Positions 20,682-30,808 of a stretch of DNA of 53,885 nucleotides are shown here, piece by piece. This DNA comes from Nemertoderma westbladi. Its lineage: Eukaryota; Xenacoelomorpha; Nemertodermatida; Nemertodermatidae. Made by a program: the position numbers and the translations under genes. The stretch lies in contig JAUCBJ010006020.1 of the NCBI GenBank assembly GCA_032718475.1, positions 1 to 53,885 of the forward strand, given 5' to 3'. Each line of letters starts with the position of its first letter. Within the stretch, counting starts at the first letter, position 1. Below the pieces are notes generated by a model. It made no database searches. It was given only the letters and a program-made list of their open reading frames with translations, and had not been told where the DNA came from.

Positions 20682-21656
20682 CCCTATTAAACCCGGGGGG
20701 GGGGTCAATATGACCCCTCCCCCCCCGTGGTTTTTTATTATAATTCTGAAACAAACGCAGTTGGGAATCTGAACTTAGTTGAAATTATGACTTTTCCTAA
20801 AAATCTATTGTCTTCCTAGTAGTGAAAACCGTTTACAAAAATATTGGGTACTTTTCGAGTTATAGCACCATTTTTTAACCCTACTTTTGGCACTTTTTTT
20901 GAGACGTTTTTTGAAAATTACATTTCATTAAATATGAATTGTAACATCTCTATTTTTGATTTACACCGGTTTTTTGGTGTTAGAAATTGGATGGAATTCA
21001 TATAAATTGATTTAGAAATTTCAAACTTGTTTTTTTCGGTGGGTGCCAAATTTTGGTGCCAGCACCAAATTTTGAAATAAGTCAATTTTGTAAATTGTTT
21101 GTTTAAAACTTGTTTTTTACGCAATTGGGGTTTTTTGGGGTTCTGAATTCGATGAAATATATACGAGTTGCACCAAGCGTATCAAACTTGCATTTGTGCA
21201 AATTTTGGTGATTTTAAAAATTAAAATTAATCAAAATTAGAAATTTCAAACTTGTTTTTTTGGTGGGTGCCAAATTTTGGTGCCAGCACCAAATTTTGAA
21301 ATAAGTCAATTTTGTAAATTGTTTGTTTGAAACTTGTTTTTTACGCAATTGGGGTTTTTTGGGGTTCTGAATTCGATGAAATATATACGAGTTGCACCAA
21401 GCGTATCAAACTTGCATTTGTGCAAATTTTGGTGCTAGCACGAAATTTTGAAAATCCATTCAATAGATAAAATTTTTTTGTGAAAATTTATTTCTTGCGT
21501 TTTAGAGGTTTATGGCTGTTCTGAATTCAATGGAAAATATAATAATCGAACTAGACATCTCAAACTTGTATTTTTCGGATGTGGGTGCAAAATGTGGTGC
21601 TAGCACCAAATTTTGAAAACCATCAAATATATCAATTGATTGTGTCCAACTTGTTT
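20678..21656. mobile_element. TTAA-flanked CCCTATTA element, copy 3 (reverse, truncated)
   Basis: Starts at TTAA (20678-20681) then CCCTATTAAACCC, a G run and GGGTCAATATGACCC. It matches the reverse complement of the right end of copy 2. Similarity ends near 21656 without a second end. A block of about 210 bp is duplicated in tandem (near 21028-21210 and 21252-21420). The palindrome TTTGGTGCCAGCACCAAA recurs (21053 and 21281). Confidence 0.75.
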
Positions 21657-21754
21657 CTCAACTTTAAGTCTAACTCATTTAAATGTTTCCCATCAATCTA
21701 TAAGTGTATATATTCTGGTCCTATTTTCTGGAATGCGCTACTGAATAACATGAA

Positions 21755-21808
21755 CTTGTGACCTCGAGGTGGAAGCCGAGACTACAACCACTAGGCCACA
21801 GGTTTTTG
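21755..21808 (-). repeat. tRNA-derived repeat head (SINE-like)
   Basis: On the - strand CTGTGGCCTAGTGGTTGTAG contains a standard A box (TGGCCTAGTGG). Downstream, GGTCACAAGTTCATG is a decayed B box. The spacing fits a tRNA 5' two-thirds. The sequence after the B box is lost, so it is a fragment. Confidence 0.55.
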
Positions 21809-21848
21809 AGATATGTAGTATTAATTTCACAGCCAGCGGCCATTTTAT

Positions 21849-23655
21849 TAGACAACTTATTTTTAGTGAAACGGATAATGAGGGATAAGCTCTGGAGAGA
21901 TCCTGAAAGCATTGACACAGAAATGTAAACTCTCCTGTAAACTCCCCCTGCTGGGCTCAAACACACGACCTCTGGAGTTATCGTCAACAGTAAACCTCAA
22001 CGCCAAGGTGGGTGCTTGATGTATATGTTGTACATGTGCTGTGCATTTGTGCTAAACTTTATTTGGTCAAATATAATTCATTCTTGAATTATTGTTGTAA
22101 CCCCGTGCTCGTTTCAATCACATGACCTCTCTGGCGAGCTCGTGAACAGTAAACCTCAATGCCAAGGTGCTTGTTGTTTAAATTTCATTTTAATCAGACA
22201 GTAAATCCAAACACGACCTTTAGGCTCTAGCGTGCACCATTATTATCCAGCTAAGTAAAGTAAGTTTAATAGCTTGTCCAATATTGTGATGATCCATATA
22301 TACTTTGAACACTTAGAATGTTGTCACTTCACGACAAATTTTATTTGTGGCATTATACATACAACATGACTATTTCGATGATCCATACTATTATATACTT
22401 CTTCTGCCTAGGAGATGCTTTCCAGATTATCTTTGGAGTAGAGTGATTCTCCTAAGCACATGTCATGGATATAATATGTCTTGGATCTAATAAGTGAAAC
22501 ATGTGTAGATCGTATACATATAGCGGGAGCCGTGTTGGTTGAGACTCCTACTGTTCGGCAGATTGCGTAGGTTCTTCGCGTTAGTGTGGTGGTTGTTTAA
22601 AATTAACTGTCTTTGGCTGTAAGCCGTTGAATAAAGAGTTAATCTATCCCATCAAGTAATTTATTTGAAGATGTAATTAATTGCAAACATTTCATATTAG
22701 AACTCCAAATTCATCCCATATATCATTTACTCTCACAATTGTTTATGTTCCCATCTTTAGTGTCCATTTGTAAGAAATAAATTCATCACTGGAATGAAAT
22801 TATTATGGGGCCTAACCCAATATAATGAAAGAAGTCGAGCCAGTTAAATCCATTTTAGTAATGGTGTTTGAAATATTTATATTGACTGAGATATCAAGGA
22901 TTGGCTTCTCGACCATATAATGCATGGGTAGAGGTCCATGATTTTTGTATGGGATTTAGAAGATTCTATCTATGTATGAGTGCCCCAATTATGCTGTATA
23001 TTGACTTTTTATCCAAAATTGGGGTGTGTAGAATGGTATTAATGATGCCTCCTTCAATATTAGGAACCATCCATTTCTCGGAATATTACAAATTGCCTAT
23101 ATAATAGTATGGATCATCGAAATAGTCATGTTGTATACAAAAAAATAAAATTTGTCGAAGTGACAACATTCTAAGTGTTCAAGTATATATGGGTCATCAC
23201 AATATTGGAATTATTAAACTTACTTTACTTAGCTTGATAATAATGGTGCATGCTAGAGCCTAAAGGTCGTGTTTGGATTTACTGTCTGCTATATTAGTTG
23301 TGTAAACTGATTAAAATGAAATTTAAACAACAAGCACCTTGGCATTGAGGTTTACTGTTCACGAGCTCGCCAGAGAGGTCATGTGATTGAAACGAGCACA
23401 GGGTTACAACAATAATTCAAGAATGAATTATATTTGACCAAATAAAGTTTAGCACAAATGCACAGCACATGTACAACATATACATCAAGCACCCACCTTG
23501 GCGTTGAGGTTTACTGTTGACGAGAACTCCAGAGGTCGTGTGTTTGAGCCCAGCAGGGGGAGTTTACAGGAGAGTTTACATTTCTGTGTCAATGCTTTCA
23601 GGATCTCTCCAGGGCTTATCCCTCATTATCCGTTTCACTAAAAATAAGTTGTCTA
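21849..23655. mobile_element. TA-flanked element with 0.55 kb inverted repeats
   Basis: Left arm 21851-22396 and right arm 23098-23653 are inverted copies. The ends are GACAACTTATTTTTAGTG and its reverse complement, flanked by TA (21849-21850 and 23654-23655), as for Tc1/mariner-type insertions. Each arm holds two tRNA-like modules (A-box-like TGGCGTTGAGG and TGGCATTGAGG, with B-box-like GTGTTTGAGCCC). The 700-bp centre has no transposase. It sits in the host intron. Confidence 0.7.
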
Positions 23656-23690
23656 ACTTATAATTTTGTACTCTGTAAACTTATTTAATC

Positions 23691-23790
23691 AAAGGAGTGT
23701 ATTGAATTTTCTCTAATTGCAGACTAGATTATCATTCATCAAAGGGGTGTATTGAATATTCTCTAATTGCAGACTAGATTATCAGCAAAG
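23691..23790 (+). repeat. 50-bp tandem duplication across a splice acceptor
   Basis: The block AAAGG.GTGTATTGAAT...TCTCTAATTGCAGACTAGATTATCA occurs at 23691 and again at 23741. It duplicates the acceptor and the first exon bases. Use of the first acceptor (exon from 23723) would run into a TAG within 20 codons. Confidence 0.75.
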
Positions 23791-23901
23791 AATTACAGAA
23801 TGGTGCTTTGGGGGACATTGTGGAACAAACAAGGACATCTCAATACGTTTCCATAGTATTGGAGGCTCTGAAAGAAGACAAATTACACTGCATAATGATA
23901 G
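23773..23901 (+). CDS. Host gene, penultimate exon
   Basis: A 129-nt block between the acceptor CTCTAATTGCAG and the donor GT (23902). Split-codon phase 2 in and phase 2 out. With the AG left from the previous exon its first base completes Arg. It then reads LDYQQRITEWCFGGHCGTNK and SIRFHSIGGSERRQITLHND with no stop. Two close cysteines (WCFGGHC) suggest an extracellular disulphide-bonded domain. It continues the beta-strand-rich discoidin-like pattern of the preceding exon. Confidence 0.75.
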
Positions 23902-24022
23902 GTTGTTACTCAATTTCAATTAATTAAGTTCACTATCTTACAACCAAGTAGATTGCACAGCACATATGTACAAACAATGTATAATGTTGCAATATTAAAA
24001 ATTATTAATTGTTTGCATACAG

Positions 24023-24134
24023 AACATTAAGTAAAATGTACAATGCGAAGTCTGGGCAGTGGACATTGGACAATGCTAAGTTTAGTTGTGAGAGGGCGGC
24101 AAGTGGCGTGGTGCGAATTGTTGCTCAAATATAG
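24023..24134 (+). CDS. Host gene, last exon
   Basis: The acceptor TTTGCATACAG precedes 24023. The first base completes Arg in phase with the previous exon, then TLSKMYNAKSGQWTLDNAK, FSCERAASGVVRIVAQI and TAG (24132-24134). The three exons give about 142 residues in one continuous frame. Agreement of phase at both junctions is strong support that this is a real gene. The intron before it is only 121 nt. Confidence 0.75.
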
Positions 24135-24146
24135 TAATTTTTTTGA

Positions 24147-24152
24147 AATAAA
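24147..24152 (+). promoter_or_regulatory. Candidate polyadenylation signal AATAAA
   Basis: AATAAA 13 nt after the host stop codon. Further AATAAA-like words follow near 24197. Placement fits a very short 3' UTR, but the region is AT-rich, so chance occurrence is possible. Confidence 0.4.
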
Positions 24153-24782
24153 AAATAATTGCCCAATTTACATACAAAATTATTTTTCCTATAAAAATAA
24201 ATAAGTTGATGGAAGGTTTGTCTGACCACAAATTATTAAATATTAAAATAATTAAATAAAATAGCTGTATCAGACTGCTGTATGCTAGATTTTAGGGCAA
24301 ATCAGCTAGAATTTTGACACTGTATGTTGTCACAGAATGCCGTTAAGTGGGCGGGGATAGTTATTAATGAGGTATTAAATAGGACAATTATTACCAAAAG
24401 CTAATGAAACCTACTGAAAGTTATGCGAAAGTTACCGAAAAGGTTAAAGTAGGGGTTAAAGCTATACATTCACTGATAGGGTGTACATTTCGCAGATTCA
24501 GTGTTTAATAGTATTCATAAACGTAAAAGATACGAGCTATTATTCAAATAATTGCCGTTTAATTCGAAATATCCCTTCGCAAAATATAAATTCACTGACA
24601 CAGTAAGGGCTAAATGTAGGTCTATAGTGCTAGGTTTGTTCATTAGGCCTTACCTTTATTCCGTTACTAGGCCAGTAGTCAGTACAGCAGTAGGTTACTA
24701 GGGTCCCCCCTACCCTACTACCATCAGACCAGCTGCCGCTCCGTCTGACCATTACAACATTGAGGATGGCCTGTACATTTCA
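24153..24782. other. AT-rich 3' flank of the host gene
   Basis: No gene seen. Contains (A)n and TAAAATAATTAAATAAAAT stretches and a pyrimidine-rich segment (24690-24740) before the RTE fragment. Confidence 0.5.
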
Positions 24783-25203
24783 ACTGGTTGGTCCGCTCTG
24801 TTGCAACAGCCAAGTGTGATCCAGCTTCACACTACAGCTGAGCAACAGGTATGGGGTTCTTGCCTCTGAGGCGGCAGATCACTGCGAGGGCTATACTGCC
24901 TTCACAGAAACAGTTAAGTTAGCAGCTGCAGAAGCCGTTCCTGTATACCCTCGAAACAGGAAACGGGCCCCATGGACTGACCGAAATTACCTCTAAGGCG
25001 CAGAAAGAGTCCCGACTCAAACAGACTACATGCAGCCCTTAAGGCTGCATCTAGGTCCCTGAACAGGCACAACTCTGTTAATATGCAGGAGCTAATAAAC
25101 CAACAGGTTGATGCCATCAATGACGCTGACAACAACTGGCAATCATCCCAGGCATGGAAATCGATCAACTTGCTTACTGGGCGGAAAAGCCAACCAACCA
25201 AGT
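24783..25203 (+). mobile_element. RTE fragment, copy C
   Basis: Matches copy B 15299-15735 (LLQQPS through the Lys/Arg-rich linker, ending GGGCGGAAAAGCCAACC). Small deletions break the frame. Neither end of the element is present. Confidence 0.8.
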
Positions 25204-25869
25204 ATAATTTAGTGGGCCTATCATTTATCGTCCATCTTTTTTAATTAAAATTAATTAATTAAATAAATTAAATAATTAAAAGAAATAAAAATTAAATAAA
25301 ATTATTTAAATAGAGTAGGCCCCAACTGTTTCTTGCGTTGTACGGGAGTAGTAGAGGTTTGCTCCTCTTTGCGACACTTGTACCTAACTGACTGGCGCCA
25401 GACTGTCTGGGTGACACCCAATGTCACCCTATGGGTGTCATTGGCGCCAGACTGTCTGGGTGACACCTCCTAATTAGGCTAATTGACAGGTGTCATCAAT
25501 TAATTAGTATATTTAATCCCTAATAGGTGTCTTACGACTCCTAGTTAGGGTTTAATTGATTATCCAAATTAATCATAATGATTAGCGAGCGCCCTGACAC
25601 CCAATGACAACAAAGAGGAGCAAAGGGTGTCATAAGTGACACCTCAGATCTTTTATTTATTAATACTTATTTATTTGTATTTAATTTTGATTAATTATTT
25701 GTATTTATTTTTACTTTACTTATTTGTATTTACTTTTACTTTATTTATTTGTAATAAATATTAGTTTAATTATTTGTATTACTTTTAATTTATATATTGT
25801 TTTCTATTTTTAGAATTACCAATAATTAGTTAATATAACTTAATATATAATAATAACTATATAAGTTTA
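25204..25869. repeat. AT-rich DNA with clustered TGACACC/GGTGTCA words
   Basis: Two copies of GGCGCCAGACTGTCTGGGTG (25394 and 25443), each containing the palindrome CCAGACTGTCTGG. Around them TGACACC or GGTGTCA occurs about nine times in both orientations between 25405 and 25650. The rest is TTATTTGTATTTA-like simple sequence. No gene. Confidence 0.65.
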
Positions 25870-26043
25870 CTTACCGGTGCTAAATGATGTCATTATTGGA
25901 AACATCTCACCATGGACTTGCAGCCTTATTTAGCCCTAGGGTATACAGCTCCCTTACTGGTAACTATTTTTGAGTTAATGTTAGCGAAGGTACTAAACTT
26001 AAGGCATGAAGTTACATACATACGGAAGCCCATAGCGGCCAGG

Positions 26044-26655
26044 GCACAAACATTAATGTGGGACACAAACATTAATGAGGGACACAAACATTAATGAGGG
26101 ACACAAACATTAATGAGGGACACAAACATTAATGAGGGACACAAACATTAATGAGGGACACACATTAATGAGGGACACAAACATTAATGAGGGACACAAA
26201 CATTAATGAGGGACACAAACATTAATGAGGGACACAAACATTAATGAGGGACACAAACATTAATGAGGGACACAAACATTAATAAGGGACTCAAACATTA
26301 ATGAGGGACACAAACATTAATGAGGGACACATATTAATGAGGGACACAAACATTAATGAGGGACACACATTAATGAGGGGCACAAACATTAATGAGGGAC
26401 ACAAACATTAATGAGTGACACAAACATTAATGAGGGACACAAACATTAATGAGGGACACAAACATTAATGAGGGACACACATTAATGAGGGAGACAAACA
26501 TTAATGAGGGACACATACATTAATGAGGGACACAAACATTAATGAGGGACACAAACATTAATGAGGGACACAAACATTAATGAGGGACACAAACATTAAT
26601 AAGGGACACAAACATTAATGAGGGACACAAACATTAATGAGGGACACAAACACAA
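26044..26655. repeat. Satellite array, unit ATTAATGAGGGACACAAAC
   Basis: About 32 tandem copies of a 19-bp unit, some 16 bp by loss of AAC. There are no spacers, so it is not a CRISPR array. It forms the left arm of F2. Confidence 0.95.
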
Positions 26656-27173
26656 ACACATAAGCTTAATCCTGCTCTGGGGGATACCTTAATAGGGGTC
26701 AATGCTTCCCAATAAATATTAATAAGGGCGATGGTGATGCTTGCCTTCAGACATTATTAGATATTGATTAGCTGAAAAACTACTACCGTGGGAACGTGAC
26801 CTCTGGTAGAGCGGCGGTGTAGACAATTACAATTCGATGTAGTTGCAGAAGGAGGCCTATTAAGCTATATTTATCTTTGTTGCTGTTGGAGGGTGATAAT
26901 GTTTACAGTGTGGTATAGGGAAAATGCTACGTACTGGTAGCCGTAATAATGAAACTATTAAACTATTCAATATAAATCCGGTGAGGTAGAAATAGTTTTG
27001 ATGCATTTGTGATATAAGTTTCTGTGATGGAACTTGTAAACTTGTAAGCATATGTGTGATTTGAAAGGTTTTTATTCTTTAAGTAAATAAATGAGTAAAT
27101 GGGTTTGTAAGCATATGTGTGGCCCCTAGGCATAGACAAATTATTAAGGTGTCTATTAACTATTAAGGTGTAA
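26656..27173. other. Centre of F2
   Basis: Unique sequence between the inverted satellite arms. It holds GTAAGCATATGTGTG twice (27044 and 27107). No convincing gene. Confidence 0.5.
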
Positions 27174-27396
27174 CTCATTAATGTTTGTGTCCCTCATTAA
27201 TGTTTGTGTCCCTCATTAATGTTTGTGTCCCTCATTAATGGGTGTCCCTTATTAATGTTTGTGCCCCTTATTAATGTGTGTCCCTCATTAATGTTTGTGT
27301 CCCTCATTAATGTTTGTGTCCCTCATTAATGTTTGTGTCCCTGATTAATGTTTGTGTCCCTGATTAATGTTTGTGTCCCTCATTAATGTTTGTGCC
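27174..27396. repeat. Satellite array, inverted orientation
   Basis: About twelve copies of the same 19-bp unit on the other strand (TTTGTGTCCCTCATTAATG). It continues beyond Pao B at 47606-47684 with four more copies. The variant TTTGTGCCCCTTATTAATG at 27257 shows what the Pao target looked like. Confidence 0.95.
27392..27396 (+). other. Target duplication of Pao B, left copy (GTGCC)
   Basis: GTGCC before the left LTR equals GTGCC at 47606-47610 after the right LTR. Five bases is normal for BEL/Pao integration. Confidence 0.85.
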
Positions 27397-27526
27397 TATA
27401 GAATTATATCCTCATAAATGCCGTGGATTTTCAAAATTTTATTTTGTTCGAATTAACTTGCTATAAAGATTACATTAAGTCCTCATTTGCATTCACTATA
27501 GCTATTTGTACAATGATTACTCAAGT

Positions 27527-27600
27527 GGTTCAGTAGCTCAGTCGGTTAAGCGTTAGAAATTCGTTTAGTAGGTATCGAGTTCCAATCCTAGCAGGTTCGA
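27527..27600 (+). tRNA. tRNA-like segment in left LTR
   Basis: TAGCTCAGTCGGTTAAGCG is a perfect A box with D-loop. GAGTTCCAATCC at 27577-27588 is a near B box (GAGTTCAAATCC in the right LTR). The acceptor and T stems pair poorly, so it is a tRNA relic or an internal pol III promoter, not a working tRNA gene. Confidence 0.45.
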
Positions 27601-27803
27601 ATTATTTTTGTGCTGAATTTCAACTTATTTGAATTGACCGCTACGATTTAATTGCATTTGCTCAAGGTAGATTAACCAATGCGATTGTAGTTATTTGATA
27701 GTAACCAATGTCGTGCAAGATACGTGTTTGCTGGACCAATGATTATCTTTAAAACCCAATATAACTCATAGAATATTCTCGATTGTTTGCAGCACTAATT
27801 TGC

Positions 27804-27810
27804 TATAAAA
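27804..27810 (+). promoter_or_regulatory. TATA box, left LTR
   Basis: TATAAAA within TGCTATAAAAGGTGC. Transcription would start about 25-30 nt downstream, in the ATCACTTCACTTCAC stretch, and so mark the U3/R border. Confidence 0.6.
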
Positions 27811-27933
27811 GGTGCAATTTGTTCATTAGTTATCACTTCACTTCACTTATTCTTACACAAACTTCTTTATTATACTACTCTTACTAATCTTTACATTATT
27901 AGTTCTTGTTAGTTATTGTATATTAGTTATCGT

Positions 27934-28652
27934 TTAAGGGGGGGGTACACCATTTTGGTCCAAAATATGTCGAAATTTTTTTTATGGTCTATTGTAATGC
28001 ACCATTGAATGATGTTTCCATATCTGAAAACCGCTATTTAATAGCTCTTTTAGTTTTCAAGTTATGTAAATTTCCATTTACGGAATCCTATTGAAATTAC
28101 TATTACTATGTATAATGAAAGGTCGATTATCTCCAAATATTTTTTTCATGAAATTGTCAACTTCAAAACCCTACTACTTCTACAATTTTTGAGTAATTAG
28201 TCTGAAACTTGCTGTGGTGGTCTAGATAGCCACCCTGCATAAAAGTATCAGGCAACTTTTCGAAATTTTTTGTTAATAAAATTTAATACTATTTATAAAA
28301 AACCTAAAAATTTGCATAAATTTGCAGCGCCACCTAGCGGTGCAGAATTATTTTAACAAAATTTCGCCTGATAGTTATGTTGCCCCATCATTGATCTATC
28401 ATATAAAAAAACTTTCATGTGATTAGGTTCAAAACTGTAAAAGCCTTAGGGTTTTAAGCGCAACTAAGTTTTTTTTGTTGTTAACTAGTATTAACTAATA
28501 TTAAATGGCGAAAAAAAAAATTTTTCTGACCTGTCATGTAGAATAGCATCTTAGGCACCTATATGCCAAATTTTAGCCAAAATCAAACAATTTTGAAACG
28601 CTGGGAGTGATAAATCGAAGAGTTGTCCGAAAATGGTGTACCCCCCCCTTAA
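27934..28652. mobile_element. 711-bp TTAA element with GGGGGGGGTACACC ends
   Basis: TTAA at 27934-27937 and 28649-28652. The terminal inverted repeat GGGGGGGGTACACCATTTT is 19 bp and perfect. The right LTR has a single TTAA at this place (46260-46263), so the insertion came after Pao B integrated. No coding capacity. It differs in sequence from the CCCTATTA family. Confidence 0.9.
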
Positions 28653-28659
28653 ATTTTGT

Positions 28660-28665
28660 AATAAA
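28660..28665 (+). promoter_or_regulatory. Polyadenylation signal AATAAA, left LTR
   Basis: AATAAA in TTTTGTAATAAAGATAG. The equivalent right LTR signal is 46271-46276, where it could end element transcripts. Confidence 0.5.
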
Positions 28666-29996
28666 GATAGAAGTATTCGCTACATCTGTTTTACTATGTT
28701 TCACCACGGTGAACCCAACTGAAAGACGGATGGCAGGCTAGGTAGCGGACCGCAGCAATAGACGGGAACATCGGAGGAATGTAGGAGGAGACAACCCGCA
28801 ATATCATTCTTAGTTATTCGCCCATCGCCTGAAAGGTTAGACAGCGTTCGATGCCTCGTTACCTAAGTGTAAGACCTAAAGATCGAAGGTAGAGGTATTG
28901 ACACGCTGTGCGCTAAAAATTACATTTAGGGACTGTACTGTTTTAATTCAGGAAAACCCGCAGTGGACCTTCACATTCCTACGGGAGGAGATCAGGCAGA
29001 GAGATACTAGTACACAGATAGAACGCAGGCACACCAGTACAAGGCATACACATTGGTAGGGTGCAGCCTACCTGCACGCCTAACTCTTGCTAGGTATAGG
29101 TGCGTCGGTGGCTGTTTGTAGTACAACGGTGTCCATTTGCGTTGGAACTTGTAGGCCAGGAAGGTTTACTGTGTTTTACCTGAATTAGGATTGTACCGTT
29201 CAGGCGGTAGGGCAGTTTACTGCTAGGCGCATATAAATTGAGGCTATTAGGAATACTAACATCTACCGTGTCCCCGCCGACATCCTGATAGGAAGTTGCC
29301 GTGCCCACCTAGGCAACCAAAATTCTAGATGGGACGCCAGGCCAGCTATTTGTAACTGTACGTCTACTGTAGTAAACTAACACATTTCTTCTTAGTATTA
29401 GGGACCTGGTAAATTAAATTGCCGAATTCTGGGCGTAGTATTAACCTTATGCCTGAATTTGAGTCCTGGAAATACACAATAGGGGAAGGAGCCTTATCAT
29501 TCGTGAGTATTGGACCTACAAGTTACAAAATTAGAATATTTGTAAAATGTACACCAGACCCAGTAATTATACATGTGAAGGATCTAAAACCGATTTTGAC
29601 TGTTAGAATCAAGACACACACGCGTTAGAAATTATTTACACCTCAAAATATATAAAATAATTTTTGTCCGTACTGCACTTTGCCCGCTAGTTAGACACCT
29701 AGCTAGCGCCTCTCTATCTCTCACCCACATATAAATCACACCGCGGCAAAGTATACGAGCGCCCTTAGTCCGTCAGTGAGTCAGCCCGATTTTAGGATTC
29801 GCTGCGCGGGATTTTGTTTTATCGAAGTTTGTCCGTTCGTAGACTGTTTTCTGCCTCACCGGTTATAAGAGACCGATACTGCAATAGATTTGCCTACTTA
29901 GAGTTTACTGTTTTGGTGAGAAGGCCGGATTACGTTTTGATTCACAGATTTTACAGTAGGATATTGCAGGGTACTTTGTTACTGTCTCTTCAAATA

Positions 29997-30808
29997 GTAG
30001 GAATGTGTTTTACTGAACTACGGTTCAGTAGGACTAAAATTATTTGAAAATTTTGTATTTTGAGGTAAAAGTTGTATTCGATTTGCTAAGTGCTAATTTT
30101 TGAAATAAAATTTTGATTTGAACCGCGTGTAAAATATTTGGAATTGAATACCGGTGTTTAAAAGGGTTTAAATACCATATTGTACCGGTACAAAATTTTT
30201 CGTAAAAGTAAAACCTAACTCTTTTGTTTTTCAGGATTCAGAGCTCATTTTTAGACTGTAACGAGAGCAAGACCGTGTTTAGCAAGTTTGGGAGATAGAT
30301 AATTCAACAACTTTGGATGGGAAAAACGCACATAGTCCGCAACGCTGGAAACGGAAAGGTTCACGTCCGGTTTGTATCTGGGAATCTGTTTTTCTGGAGA
30401 ATCATTGGAGGGGGTGAGTTCGAAAAGATGCATAAATCAGTTAGTCATTACCGTATTAGTTAAAATTATTGTGGGTTCCACTGTCTCAAGTATTTATGCA
30501 TTCCGTACGATTTCTTTGTTTATTGCTGAATTAGTACGTATTAATTATTTGTATTTAATCTACCTTTTGATAACGTATATCGTTATCCGATTTTATTTGT
30601 TATAAAATTGGCCGGTAGGCTAATTTTATTATATACTTACTCCGTGACATTTATTTGTTGTAAAATTGGCCGCTAGGCTAATTTTATCCATTTGCTATAA
30701 AATCGGCCGGTAGGCTAATTTTATATGACTGTAATTAATACCGTTTAGATATAAATACGGTAAGTTTGATACTTTGACACTCACTTTACTTGACTTACAA
30801 CTACCGAA
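29997..30808 (+). other. Pao B leader between left LTR and gag
   Basis: No obvious primer binding site (no TGG start) follows the LTR. A perfect 8-bp hairpin TACTGAAC-TACG-GTTCAGTA lies 15 nt after it (30011-30030). Near gag there is GATAACG...CGTTATC (30570-30588) and then three related hairpins (30598-30725). No ORF is supported. Confidence 0.6.
30598..30725. repeat. Three related hairpins in the leader
   Basis: Units at about 30600-30629, 30660-30687 and 30697-30724, each like AAAATTGGCC-GGTA-GGCTAATTTT. Stems of 11-12 bp carry one internal mismatch. Unit 2 changes the loop to GCTA; unit 3 changes TTGG to TCGG. Confidence 0.8.

Larger units (their letters stand above)
27397..29996 (+). 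repeat. Pao B left LTR (with a TTAA element inside)
   Basis: Removal of the 711-bp insertion and one TTAA leaves 1885 bp, against 1883 bp for the right LTR. Differences include bases near 27583, 27771 and 28855, and a small cluster near 29068-29080. Contains a tRNA-like segment, TATA box and AATAAA. Two short open frames (29090-29308 on -, 29419-29628 on +) recur in both LTRs only because the LTRs are duplicates. Confidence 0.9.

Noticed and set aside
22901-23104. 67-codon frame in the centre of the TA element
   Set aside because: Short, no recognisable domain, not a transposase.
26044-26655. Possible CRISPR array
   Set aside because: The units are directly adjacent with no unique spacers, and the DNA is from an animal; it is a satellite.
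29090-29628. Two short frames present in both LTRs
   Set aside because: LTRs are identical by origin, so presence in both is no evidence of selection; no known domain.
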